Source of the DNA: Chthoniobacterales bacterium
GTDB taxonomy: Bacteria; Verrucomicrobiota; Verrucomicrobiia; Chthoniobacterales; JACTMZ01
Direction: 5' to 3'
DNA: 64,000 nt
Assembly: GCA_018402585.1 (NCBI GenBank)
Contig: JAGYIO010000004.1
Span: forward strand, 1-64,000
The notes under the pieces are model-generated. The model saw only the letters and a list, made by a program, of their open reading frames with translations, did no database searches and was not told the DNA's origin. Both the position numbers and the translations under genes were made by a program. This document shows positions 1-8,932 of this stretch, piece by piece. Every line of letters begins with the position of its first letter. Positions within the stretch are counted from its first letter, which is position 1.

Positions 1-1
1 C

Positions 2-1627
2 GCGAATCTCGCGGAGAAACTTCTCGTCCCGCTCCTGGCCAAATTGTCCAACTTCGTGCCGGGCGCGGGTATCTGGCTCAACACCCAGCGGCCCGAATGG
101 AACGATGCGAACAACGCGCTGGTCGGACCGGGTGCTTCTGTTGTCACCCTCGCCTACATCCGACGCTACCTGGCCTTCCTCGCCCCGCTCCTCGCCTCGG
201 CGCCGGGCCAGACCGTGGCGGTCTCGGCCGACCTCGCAGTGCTGCTGCGCGGCATCGCCTCCGTGCTGGAAAACAACCGGAAATTGCTGCGCAGCGGGCT
301 GACCGACCGCACCCGGCGGCGTCTGGCCGATCAATTGGGGAAATGCGGCGAGGACTACCGCCAAAAAATCTACGCGCGCGGACCCTCCGCGAAGCGCACA
401 GTCTTGCCGGTCGCGGAGGTGCGTCAGTTCCTCGCGGCCGCCTTGGCCTGGACCGACCACACCCTGCAACTCAACCGGCGCCCAGACGGGCTTTACCACT
501 CCTACAATCTTATCGCCTTCGAGGGCGCAGACCGCGTCACGGTGCGTCACCTCTACGAAATGCTCGAGGGCCAGGTGGCCATCCTCAGTTCCGGCCTCCT
601 CTCCCCGCGGGAAGCTCTCGACCTGCTGCGCGCCCTGCGCCGCAGCGCGATGTATCGCCAGGACCAGCACAGCTACCTGCTCTATCCGGAGCGGCAACTG
701 CCCCGGTTCCACGAACGCAACAACCTCGCCCCGCGCGACGTGCGGGGCAGCCGCCTGCTGCGCAAGCTCATCGCAGACCGCAACCGCTTGCTCGTCGAAA
801 AAAACCCGAAGGGCGGGGTTCATTTCCGCCCCGGGATCGGCAACCGGCGCCAGCTCGACGAGGTCCTCGACCAACTGGCTGCGGATCCCTCCCTGCGCGC
901 CTTGGTCGCCTCGGAACGGGCCCGCCTGCAGCGCGTCTACGAGGATTTGTTCGACCACCACTCGTTCACCGGCCGCTCGGGAACCTTCTACGGCTACGAA
1001 GGCCTTGGCTGCATCTACTGGCACATGATCTCGAAACTTTTGCTCGCGGTGCAGGAGAATTTTTTCCGGGCCGAAAGAGAACAATCGCCGGTAGCAGTGC
1101 GCCGCGGGTTGGCCGCCGCTTACTATGACATCCGGAGCGGGCTCGGCGACTCGAAGACGCCGCAGGAATACGGGGCCTTCCCCATGGACCCCTACTCGCA
1201 CACCCCGGGCAATGCCGGGGCGAAACAACCGGGACTGACCGGCCAGGTCAAAGAAGATATCCTTTGCCGCCTGGGCGAACTCGGCGTGTTTCTCGAGCAG
1301 GGCACCATCCGCCTCCAACCGTCCCTCCTCCGCGCGGCCGAATTCCACCAGCTGGCCGGGAAATTTTCTTACTACAGGACGGACGGCACAGCGAAAAGCC
1401 TCGATCTGCCGCCCCAAAGCCTCGCTTTCACGGTCTGCCAGACCCCGTTCATTTACCGGTTGTCGGACCAAGACGCGCTCACCGTGGTCCGGTCCGGCAG
1501 GAACTCCACGCGTTCCGCCGAGCTGACCTTGGACCCGGAAAGTTCCCGCGATGTGCTGCAGCGCACGGGAAAGGTCCGCGCGGTGCAGGTGGAACTGGAC
1601 GCGCGCCGCTGGTTCCGCCACCGGTAG
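2..1627 (+). CDS. Large uncharacterised protein, C-terminal part (cut by left edge)
   Basis: Unrecognised. The frame is already open at the first base, so about 541 C-terminal residues of a longer protein are present; a TTG at 44 is probably internal. No membrane segment is visible. The sequence is helix-rich with aromatic and glycine patches, for example SFTGRSGTFYGYEGLG and, about 60 residues later, GDSKTPQEYGAFPMDPYSHT. That texture resembles a soluble (alpha/alpha)-type enzyme domain, perhaps carbohydrate-active, which would suit the glycanase locus downstream, but I cannot name a family or a catalytic residue. It stops at 1627, about 200 bases before the next locus on the same strand. 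Confidence 0.6.
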   Translation, partial: ANLAEKLLVPLLAKLSNFVPGAGIWLNTQRPEWNDANNALVGPGASVVTLAYIRRYLAFLAPLLASAPGQTVAVSADLAVLLRGIASVLENNRKLLRSGLTDRTRRRLADQLGKCGEDYRQKIYARGPSAKRTVLPVAEVRQFLAAALAWTDHTLQLNRRPDGLYHSYNLIAFEGADRVTVRHLYEMLEGQVAILSSGLLSPREALDLLRALRRSAMYRQDQHSYLLYPERQLPRFHERNNLAPRDVRGSRLLRKLIADRNRLLVEKNPKGGVHFRPGIGNRRQLDEVLDQLAADPSLRALVASERARLQRVYEDLFDHHSFTGRSGTFYGYEGLGCIYWHMISKLLLAVQENFFRAEREQSPVAVRRGLAAAYYDIRSGLGDSKTPQEYGAFPMDPYSHTPGNAGAKQPGLTGQVKEDILCRLGELGVFLEQGTIRLQPSLLRAAEFHQLAGKFSYYRTDGTAKSLDLPPQSLAFTVCQTPFIYRLSDQDALTVVRSGRNSTRSAELTLDPESSRDVLQRTGKVRAVQVELDARRWFRHR

Positions 1628-1797
1628 GCAGCAGGCGGGGCCCGCAACAGAAGCCAGCCCGACCCGGGGGACAAAATACTTTGAACAATCTGAGCCTTAA
1701 TTAGGTCATACGTTTAATCTAAAATAGCGCTATGTCCCACCGCAAACCACCACCCCCAGCGTCAGCCAGAAAAATGTACTTCCGGCCTCCAACCCAT

Positions 1798-1825
1798 TTG
1801 ACAACCCTCCGCTCACGCATATGGT
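1798..1825 (+). promoter_or_regulatory. Putative sigma70-type promoter of the GH16 locus
   Basis: TTGACA (1798-1803), a 16-base spacer and TATGGT (1820-1825). The start codon of the signal peptide lies at 1834, only 8 bases after the -10-like box, with no purine-rich ribosome site between. If real, the transcript would start at or next to the ATG (leaderless). Confidence 0.4.
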
Positions 1826-1833
1826 ATACAGCT

Positions 1834-2893
1834 ATGTTACCCCAGACACTGAAAGTCCGCCTGTGCGCCCTCACCGCCCTTCTCACTTTTTCGGCCCTCC
1901 CAGCGGCGCAGGCTGCCACCACCACCCTGCTCGACCTTAATTTCAATGACCCCAACTCAAGCTACCCGAGTTTCACTCATGTTCCGGTCACCGGCGTACC
2001 CAACCCGCTCAAGCCGGCCACGAATAACAGCGGACTTTTCCCACCGCCCCGACGAGCGGATATTTGGCCTTAACCCCGAATGCCTCCGCAGTCACCCCAA
2101 CCAGTTTCTACGGGGTTGGGCCGCCAACACAACTTTGGCCACGGTCAACAGCCCGTATACCGCGGGAGGTTTCGGCCAAAACAACCTGGCCAAAGTTTCC
2201 CTCACCGCCCGGGTGCGGGCCCGCGGGCTGCCGGCCAATGGCGGCGTCGTCATCCTCAAACTCCACGCCGCCGGAGACAACCCCAATGCGGTGCCGAGCG
2301 GCTACAAACGCGTCATGTTCGAGCCAATCTTGGTCAACAACGGCGACTGGGTCACCATTGGCGGAACCTTGGACGACGCCGCGCTGAGAAGCGCCACCGC
2401 CCAAGGCACGCGCTACAACTTCCCGACCAACGCGGCCAGCTACACGGTTCTGGTCGAAGCCAGCGGGTTCAACCGCGCCGGCACCACGGGTATGTTGCCT
2501 ATGCCAACAATCCGACCGTTCCGGCCAGTGGCGGACGCAAAAACCCCGGCTTCGACCTAACTGCGAGCAATGTTCGCATCGAAATCGACGACGTGAAATT
2601 GGTGGTCACCGACCCTGCGACCACCGGGTTCCTGCCCTCTCGACCCCGACCCAATTGCTGCGCAATGCCAATTTCGACCTGGGCGATGGCAATTGGTCGT
2701 TTTTCGAGGGCGCCTTCATGTCGACCGATGGTTGGGGCGAAAATGGCAACGCCAATGTGGCCATCATTCCCGGTTGGTCCGGCCTCCCCTACGCGGGCTT
2801 CATGCAAAACCAGATCGGCTTTGATCCAGCGAACGGCAGCTTTTTAACCTGACCTTCCGGGCCAAGTTTGAGCCAAACTATTTTGCGGACCAA
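1834..2893 (+). pseudogene. Broken N-terminal part of a secreted GH16 glycanase
   Basis: Starts MLPQTLKVRLCALTALL, a clear Sec signal peptide ending near ALPAAQA. Protein-like sequence then continues but hops frame five times: frame 1 to about 2035, frame 0 (LTPNASAVTPTSFYG) to about 2115, frame 2 (WAANTTLATVNSPYTAGG) to about 2490, frame 1 (ANNPTVPASGG to about 2635), frame 0 (LRNANFDLGDGNWSFFEG) to about 2850, then frame 2, which stays open to 6061. Every step equals loss of one base, mostly next to short homopolymers. The content resembles beta-sandwich carbohydrate-binding modules of the NANFDLGDGNW kind. Either the gene is decaying or this kilobase carries base-calling deletions; with the five bases restored it would be one exported protein of roughly 1,400 residues. 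Confidence 0.7.
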
Positions 2894-2896
2894 ACA

Positions 2897-5800
2897 GTGG
2901 TCACTTTCATGAACGGCAACGACACCGCGAATTTCAAGACGGTGGACATCAACGACCAAGTGGCGGCCAATCTCGGTGAGTGGGCCACTTACACCGTCCG
3001 CTACAACGCCTCCTCCGCCGACCTCGCGGCGATGAACGGCCTTATGTCGGTCAAAATCCAACCGCTTGGCCGCCGGGTTGGTGCGGAGCAGGCCAGCGCC
3101 CTGATCGACGACCTGGTCCTTTCCCAGCAAAGTGCCGCCGTGGTCGGCCCGCAGCTCACGGTCAAAGTGGCCGGCATTTCCTACACCAACGGGGCCGACG
3201 CCACCCTATTCTCCCCTCTCCTCGGCACCACGACTCCCTACACCATCGTGGTCCAGAACGACGGGGCCGAGACTCTGCTCTGTCCCTCTGTTTCACTGTC
3301 TGGGACGTCCTTCGCTTGGAGCGGGGGCTCGAGCGCCAACCTCGAACCCGGAGAAAGCCGCACTTTCACCGCGACAGCGACACCGACCGACCGCACCCCA
3401 CTGACCGGAACTCTCATCGTGCTGAGTAACGACAAGGACGCCACCGACCAAACTTTCTCGATCAACTTGTCGACCACGCCGGTTGCCGCGTCCGACGACT
3501 TCAGCAGCGGCACCGCTGAATCGCTCGGTTGGAGCCCCATCTACAACCCGAACAGCACGACCTTCGACCTCAACGGATCGGTCGCCGTGATAGGTGGTGC
3601 GCTTCGGCTCGAGGTGGATTCGCAACAAGGCGCGGGAACCTATCCCTGGTACTACGGCGCGAAAAAAGTGTTTGCCTCGCCGGGCAGCATTGACCTGACC
3701 CGCAGTTCTCTCGCCACAGCATTGCGGGCCTACGGAAAATTCGTCGGAGCCGCGAACAATAAAGTTCAGGTTTACCTCGAATCGTTGAGCAGTTCCGGAG
3801 CAGCCACCGGCCGCGTTTCCCTCGGGCAGTGGGTCGATGAAACCACCGCGGGGTCCGATCCGGGCCTCGGCAGCTACTTCGATCCCGACGGGACCGACGA
3901 CCGGGTCGCCCTTCTGCTCCCTGAAGGGGGAAACTACACCAGCGTGCAGTCCACCCTCTCGGCGGCGATCAGCGAGGGCTTCAATCCCGACGCTCCGGCC
4001 TTCGCCCTCGTCATCCTGATGACCGACTTCGAGTTCGATCTCGGGCCGGGCAAAATCGTGGAGCTGGACACCATCGGCCTGAATTTGGTGACCAAGCCAT
4101 TCGAAGTGGTCAACGGCGGCTTTGAGGAAGATTCCACCGACTTCGCGGCAGGCGCCACACCGGCCGGTTGGTTGCAATACCCTGTCGAGGGCGTCAGCAA
4201 GAACCTCGTGGTCAACGGCACCTTGGTCTACAATGCGAGCACCGGTTTGGAGGATGCCAACGTGCCTTTCCTCGCGTATGCGGGGACCAAAGCGACCAAA
4301 ATCTACGGGCAGAACTTTTACCAAGGCGACACCTGGGTGGGCCCCAGCCAGACCGGAGTGGTTTACCAAGAGTGGCCGGTTGACGGGACGGCCGAGATGT
4401 CTCCGGGCCAAGCGATCCACGCCCGCGGCGTAGCCCAAATCTTCAGCATTGACCCGCTGACCGGTGGCAGCACCTTCAACTTCGGATTCCGCTACATGGA
4501 CGGGTCAAACCTGCAAATCGGCTCGGACGAGGTCACCACGATGACCGCAGGCAACAGTGCGACCGACCAGTGGGTCCCCTTGGTGGCCAATGGCACCATC
4601 CCGACCGGTGCGGCCAAGGTGCAACTCATCGCCGAGTTTGTGCAATACAACTCGACCGACGGCGGCGCGGTCTACCTCGACGATCTTTCGGTTGGCTTCG
4701 GTCAAGTTCCGACCACGCAGGACGTCGACGGCACCACCTACCAGCTCGTCTGGTCGGACGAATTCGACGGCTCCTCACTCAACCCTGCCAACTGGACAGC
4801 CGAGAGCGGCACGGGCAACAACGGCTGGGGCAACGGCGAGGCGCAATACTACACGGACCGCCCCGAGAATCTACGGGTGGAAAACGGCCACTTGATCATC
4901 GAGGCGATCAAAGAAAATTACGGAGGCTCATCGTGGACCTCGGCCCGGATCAAAACTCAGGACAAGCGCAACTTCAAATACGGCAAGTTCGAGTTCCGCG
5001 CGAAACTGCCCAGCGGCCAAGGCCCTTGGCCCGCCGCTTGGATGCTGGGCTCCAACATCTCGACGGTCGGCTGGCCGCAGTGCGGCGAGATTGACGTGAT
5101 GGAATGGCGCGGAACCTTCGGCCAAGCCAATACCGTGAGCCACGCCCTCCACTCCCCCGCCCGGCACGGAGGCAACCCGGTCGAACCCGCCAACCGCACC
5201 CCGGTGAGCAACCCGTCCACCGAATTCCACACCTACGCCGTCGTCTGGAAGAGCGATTCCTTCATCTTCAGCGTGGACGGCGTGGACGTCGCGACCCTGA
5301 CTCCGCCGGCGGCCGATGCCGAGGTCTTCCGGAAGGAATTCTTCCTGCTGCTCAACCTCGCCATGGGCGGTGTTTACAACGGCGGCACGATCGATCCGTC
5401 ACTGACCAGCGCGACTTACGAAGTCGACTACGTCCGCGTCTATCAGGCCACGTCTGCGTCTTCAGACACCACGCCGCCGGTTATCACCCTGGCGGGCGTC
5501 AACCCGGTGACCGTGAACTGGGGCAGCACCTACAATGACGCCGGAGCCTCCGCCTTCGACACCGGTGACAACGCCCATGTGGCCGTTGTCCCGAGCAATG
5601 CAGTCGACACCTCCGTGCCCGGTGCTTATTGGGTTTACTACACCGCGACGGACAGCAAGGGCAACGTCGGCAACGCCAGCCGCACGGTCAATGTGGTCAT
5701 GCCGAACGGGGGGACGGATGTGGGAGCTGACGGTTTCGCAGACATCACCCGCTACTCCTTCGGGGGCAACGGGAGTGACCCTCTCCCCCGCTCGCTCTTC

Positions 5801-6061
5801 CCGGTCCACGAGATGACCACCATCGGCGACACTCGCTACCTCAAGCTCACTTACTACACCCGGACCGACGACAATGTGGACAATACCCCCTTGGTGTCGA
5901 CCAGTCTGGCTTCGAGCAGCGATTGGACTACCGATGGCGTGGAGGTCCAAGTTCTGAGCACCGTGACATTCAATGGCGCGACGCTCGAAAAACGTCAGGC
6001 CACCACCCCGGCCGCCGGCTCGAAGAAATTCTTACGCCTGCGCACAGACTTCATCGAGTGA
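2897..6061 (+). CDS. GH16 family endo-glucanase/laminarinase, multi-domain (intact 3' part)
   Basis: Long intact frame of 1,054 residues; the GTG at 2897 is only the first start codon after the last frame break, and coding sequence continues upstream (LTFRAKFEPNYF). Residues 1-600 are beta-rich binding modules, including one starting NGGFEEDS near 400. Residues 614-851 are a GH16 jelly-roll catalytic domain opening YQLVWSDEFDGSSLNPANW, with the EIDVME signature giving Glu731 as nucleophile, Asp733 and Glu736 as acid/base. Residues 855-940 (TPPVITLAGVNPVTVNWGST) are an Ig-like DUF5011/HYR-type domain. The family cuts beta-1,3 or mixed-linkage glucans such as laminarin; the exact substrate is inferred. 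No sorting signal is seen at the C-terminus. Confidence 0.85.
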   Translation: MVTFMNGNDTANFKTVDINDQVAANLGEWATYTVRYNASSADLAAMNGLMSVKIQPLGRRVGAEQASALIDDLVLSQQSAAVVGPQLTVKVAGISYTNGADATLFSPLLGTTTPYTIVVQNDGAETLLCPSVSLSGTSFAWSGGSSANLEPGESRTFTATATPTDRTPLTGTLIVLSNDKDATDQTFSINLSTTPVAASDDFSSGTAESLGWSPIYNPNSTTFDLNGSVAVIGGALRLEVDSQQGAGTYPWYYGAKKVFASPGSIDLTRSSLATALRAYGKFVGAANNKVQVYLESLSSSGAATGRVSLGQWVDETTAGSDPGLGSYFDPDGTDDRVALLLPEGGNYTSVQSTLSAAISEGFNPDAPAFALVILMTDFEFDLGPGKIVELDTIGLNLVTKPFEVVNGGFEEDSTDFAAGATPAGWLQYPVEGVSKNLVVNGTLVYNASTGLEDANVPFLAYAGTKATKIYGQNFYQGDTWVGPSQTGVVYQEWPVDGTAEMSPGQAIHARGVAQIFSIDPLTGGSTFNFGFRYMDGSNLQIGSDEVTTMTAGNSATDQWVPLVANGTIPTGAAKVQLIAEFVQYNSTDGGAVYLDDLSVGFGQVPTTQDVDGTTYQLVWSDEFDGSSLNPANWTAESGTGNNGWGNGEAQYYTDRPENLRVENGHLIIEAIKENYGGSSWTSARIKTQDKRNFKYGKFEFRAKLPSGQGPWPAAWMLGSNISTVGWPQCGEIDVMEWRGTFGQANTVSHALHSPARHGGNPVEPANRTPVSNPSTEFHTYAVVWKSDSFIFSVDGVDVATLTPPAADAEVFRKEFFLLLNLAMGGVYNGGTIDPSLTSATYEVDYVRVYQATSASSDTTPPVITLAGVNPVTVNWGSTYNDAGASAFDTGDNAHVAVVPSNAVDTSVPGAYWVYYTATDSKGNVGNASRTVNVVMPNGGTDVGADGFADITRYSFGGNGSDPLPRSLFPVHEMTTIGDTRYLKLTYYTRTDDNVDNTPLVSTSLASSSDWTTDGVEVQVLSTVTFNGATLEKRQATTPAAGSKKFLRLRTDFIE

Positions 6062-6113
6062 CGGCGCGAACCCAAAGCATCCCGGATCAAAACTGCCTCG
6101 CACGCAAAATGAG

Positions 6114-6141
6114 TTGTGCCACCCGCTCCCTGATCTAAATT
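6114..6141 (+). promoter_or_regulatory. Putative promoter of the pseudopilin gene
   Basis: TTGTGC (6114-6119), 16-base spacer, TAAATT (6136-6141), then 9 bases to the ATG at 6151. No Shine-Dalgarno motif. The geometry matches that in front of the GH16 and TIGR02597-like genes. Confidence 0.3.
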
Positions 6142-6150
6142 ACCACCAGC

Positions 6151-6855
6151 ATGAAGATCCCCTCCAAACCAACCGCTGCCTTCACCCTGATCGAGCTGCT
6201 GGTCGTCATCGCCATCATCGCCATTCTCGCTTCCATAGCCGTTCCGGCGGTGAATGGCGCGTTGAAACGGGGGACCAGCGCCGCCTGCCTCTCGAACCTT
6301 CGGCAAATCGGCATTGCCACCATCGCCTATGCGGTGGACAACGACATGTTCCTCCCTGCGGCCGGCGGCGGAGGCAGCCCGGGCTGGGCGGTGGACATCG
6401 CTTCTTACACCGGGGTCGACTCCAAGCGGAACAAAAGCATCTTTGTTTGTCCCGGCTGCGACGTGCCGGTCGGCACCGGGACCGGAAGTGAGGTCGCCGT
6501 GACCTACGGGATGCACGGGGGTCTCATGCCCAAAGGGGGAGAACCCCTTGCGCTGGATATGGTAAAAAATGCCTCCAGCTTGATCCTCTGCGCGGATATG
6601 TGCCAGAACCCGAGCAATAAGGGATGGTCCCCCTATTCGATCGAGAACCCCGGCGATTTCACGGGCGGTGGGCGCGGCGGGGGCACGACCACCACGGACA
6701 CTCCGATCGCCGACGGTCCGGACAAAGACGCGGGGAACAACCCCTGGATACGTTACCGCCACAACGGCAGTGCCAACGTCGTGATGGGCGATGGCAGCGC
6801 CCGCTCCTTCAAAAAGGGGACGATCTTAAGCAGCAACGCCCGCATCGTTAAGTAG
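6151..6855 (+). CDS. Type II secretion/type IV pseudopilin-like protein
   Basis: 234 residues. The N-terminus carries a textbook prepilin cleavage/methylation motif, AFTLIELLVVIAIIAILA, with Glu at +5 and a hydrophobic helix at about residues 10-32. The rest is a glycine-rich globular domain with a Cys pair (VCPGCD), ending with RHNGSANVVMGDGSARSF, the H-X9-DG-like motif frequent in Verrucomicrobiota and Planctomycetota pseudopilins. These proteins are processed by a prepilin peptidase (one lies at 9865-10911) and are inserted in the inner membrane or assembled into a secretion pseudopilus. It follows the GH16 gene by 90 bases, so a role in surface display or secretion of the glycanase is possible but unproven. 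Confidence 0.85.
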   Translation: MKIPSKPTAAFTLIELLVVIAIIAILASIAVPAVNGALKRGTSAACLSNLRQIGIATIAYAVDNDMFLPAAGGGGSPGWAVDIASYTGVDSKRNKSIFVCPGCDVPVGTGTGSEVAVTYGMHGGLMPKGGEPLALDMVKNASSLILCADMCQNPSNKGWSPYSIENPGDFTGGGRGGGTTTTDTPIADGPDKDAGNNPWIRYRHNGSANVVMGDGSARSFKKGTILSSNARIVK

Positions 6856-6915
6856 CAAAGCCCCCGCCGCGGCACCGACGCCCCCCCGGCCAAGTTGACC
6901 ACGCGGGCTCGGTTT

Positions 6916-8319
6916 TCAGCCGGCATAACCGAGCAGCTTGCGCTCACGGATGATCTGGGCCACCTCTGGGGGAACACACTTTATCCAGGCCGGATCACCG
7001 GCCCGGATCATGGCGAGTACTTGGGGGGACTTGATCCCGAGGATCTCTTCGCGGTAGTCGGTCACCGGAACAATGAAGTCGTTCTCGCGGAGATACCCGT
7101 AAAGATGGGTCAGCCGGGCTTTGACCCGGAAGTTGTCCGCCGTGATGATTTTCCCGTCCCTGGCGCGCCGGGGGAAGGCGTAAAGGCGGACGTTCTTTTT
7201 GAAAAGCCGCCCGAGCCCCTCGAGAATGCCGCCTTCCAAGTCGGTGTAATATTTCTCCTCGAAAATCTCCTCCAGGGCGGGCACCCCGAGTGCCAGGCCG
7301 ATTGCCTGGTCGGTATAACCTGCAAGGTAATCGACCAGACGGAAATATTCCCCGAAGCTGGAGACCAGCACAGTCTGGCCGAGGGCGCCCAGGATGTCCG
7401 TGCGGTCGAGGAAGTCCTGCGGGTCGAGTTGACCGGTGCTGAGGAGGTTTTCCATCGTGATCTCGGCCAAAGTGAGGACTCCGCGCGGCGCCTCCTTTTC
7501 GCGCGGGGCAAAGCCGTGATAAGCGCAGCGCAGCATCTCGTGGGTGACCTGCGTGACGGGGCGAAAACTGCCGCGCTCGACCAGCACCGCACGCTTGTAG
7601 AGTTCCTCGGACGGTTGCAGGACTTCGCCGTCCGCGCGGAACATGGCGGCCCGACCCAATCCCTGGGCGACCAACTGGAGGCTCATCAAACGGTTGTCGA
7701 CCGTGGAAAAATCCGGGCCGTCGAAGCGAATCATGTCCACCTCAATGCGTTTCGCCGTGAGGTCGTCGAGCAGGCTGCCGATCAACTTTTCCGGCTGGCG
7801 AGGAAAGCGGAAGGCCCCGTAGATCAGATTGACCCCCATGATCCCGATCGCTTCCTGCTGGGCGGTAATCTCCGCGTCGAGCATGCGGATGTGGATGATG
7901 ATCTCGTTGACCCCCCCGCGGGGGACCGTCTGGAAACGGATGCCCATCCAGCCGTGCGATTCGTGGTCCCCGTGGAAACTGCGCGTCGCCACGGTGTCGG
8001 CAAAAACGAAAAATGTCTTTTCCGCGCCCAGCTTTGTCTCAAGACGCTCGCCCAGCAGGGAGTATTCGTGCCGGAGCATGCCGCTGAGGCGCTCGCGGCT
8101 GACGTAGCGCTGCACGGGCCCGTAAATGGCGTCGCTGAAAGTCATGTCGTAGGCCGACATCGTTTTGGCCACCGTGCCGGCCGCCGCACCAACGTGAAAA
8201 AAGCGCCGCGCCACCTCTTGTCCCGCCCCGATCTCGGCAAAGGTGCCGTAGACGCTGCCGTCAAGATTGAGATCGAGCGCTTTGCGGTTGGCTGAGAGGT
8301 TGTAATCGTTGCCGGGCAT
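6916..8319 (-). CDS. Conserved protein of unknown function (467 aa)
   Basis: Start chosen at the ATG giving MPGNDYNLSANRKALDLNLD; the frame stays open far upstream but loses protein character. I recognise the sequence as a widely conserved bacterial family (signatures GTFAEIGAGQEVARRFF, AGTVAKTMSAYDMTFSDAIY, VDMIRFDGPDFSTVDNRLMS, EEKYYTDLEGGILEGLGRLF). It is often auto-labelled TonB-dependent receptor or nicotinate-nucleotide adenylyltransferase, but there is no signal peptide, no beta-barrel pattern and no HxGH nucleotidyl-transfer motif here, so neither label is supported. It looks cytosolic and soluble. It ends 61 bases from the pseudopilin gene, which is convergent. Function unknown; family membership is confident. 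Confidence 0.8.
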   Translation of the reverse strand: MPGNDYNLSANRKALDLNLDGSVYGTFAEIGAGQEVARRFFHVGAAAGTVAKTMSAYDMTFSDAIYGPVQRYVSRERLSGMLRHEYSLLGERLETKLGAEKTFFVFADTVATRSFHGDHESHGWMGIRFQTVPRGGVNEIIIHIRMLDAEITAQQEAIGIMGVNLIYGAFRFPRQPEKLIGSLLDDLTAKRIEVDMIRFDGPDFSTVDNRLMSLQLVAQGLGRAAMFRADGEVLQPSEELYKRAVLVERGSFRPVTQVTHEMLRCAYHGFAPREKEAPRGVLTLAEITMENLLSTGQLDPQDFLDRTDILGALGQTVLVSSFGEYFRLVDYLAGYTDQAIGLALGVPALEEIFEEKYYTDLEGGILEGLGRLFKKNVRLYAFPRRARDGKIITADNFRVKARLTHLYGYLRENDFIVPVTDYREEILGIKSPQVLAMIRAGDPAWIKCVPPEVAQIIRERKLLGYAG

Positions 8320-8468
8320 GAAAACGGCGGAGTGTGGGCGCGCCCGGGCCGCAGGGCAACGGCAAAGGGGGTGACCTTGCTCCTCTCGGTGCTTGCCAGC
8401 AGCCCGCGGCGCCTTGAAGTTGTCCCAGGCTCCCATGTCCTGCGCGCCAAATCCTCCGCCCTGCCGTG

Positions 8469-8932
8469 ATGGTCGCGGCCGTCCTCCTGCTCGCCTGTTG
8501 CAACCCCGCCCCGCGAGAAGCCGCATGAAGTCGTGGTCTGGCACCAGAAGACCGGTGCGGAGCGGGCATTCCTCGAGGAGGTGGTCAAGGCCGACAACCC
8601 ACCCGCCAAGAAATTCGCCCTTCTGCGGCGCGTCCTTGACGACCTCACCGGCGAAGAGGTCCAAGTCGCCATGGCGGCACGCTTGTTCACCAGGCCGAGC
8701 GCTCCACTCTGCCCTCGCCTCTCCGGCCGTCCCCCAATGCCACGTCTTGCCGCTGGCCATCGAACAGGCCAAATATTCCCTTCCCATGCCCGTTGACTCC
8801 CGCCTGCGCTTCCTTTGGGACGGTAGGCGCGGGCCATACCGCCGGGTCTTCACGGAGAACCTTTCGCCGGACGAAGCCGCGCGCCTCATGCCGCGCGAGG
8901 CCGAGCGGCGGATCACCGAGGGCCTGCGGTGA
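8469..8932 (+). pseudogene. Remnant of an ABC sugar-binding lipoprotein (internal deletion, frameshifts)
   Basis: Begins MVAAVLLLACCNPAP, a lipoprotein signal with lipobox LLAC. It then shifts frame (near 8505) into HEVVVWHQKTGAERAFLEEVV, the typical N-terminus of MalE-like solute-binding proteins. This jumps directly to C-terminal sequence: KFALLRRVLDDLTGEEVQVAM (to about 8670), GGTLVHQAERS one frame on, then AIEQAKYSLPMPVDSRL and FTENLSPDEAARLM to the stop at 8930-8932. Family members have about 400 residues; here only about 150 codons exist, so roughly 250 central residues are missing. The stop overlaps the GTG of the permease gene in a GTGA junction, so the operon order binding protein-MalF is conserved. 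Either a true deletion or a mis-assembled stretch. Confidence 0.6.
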
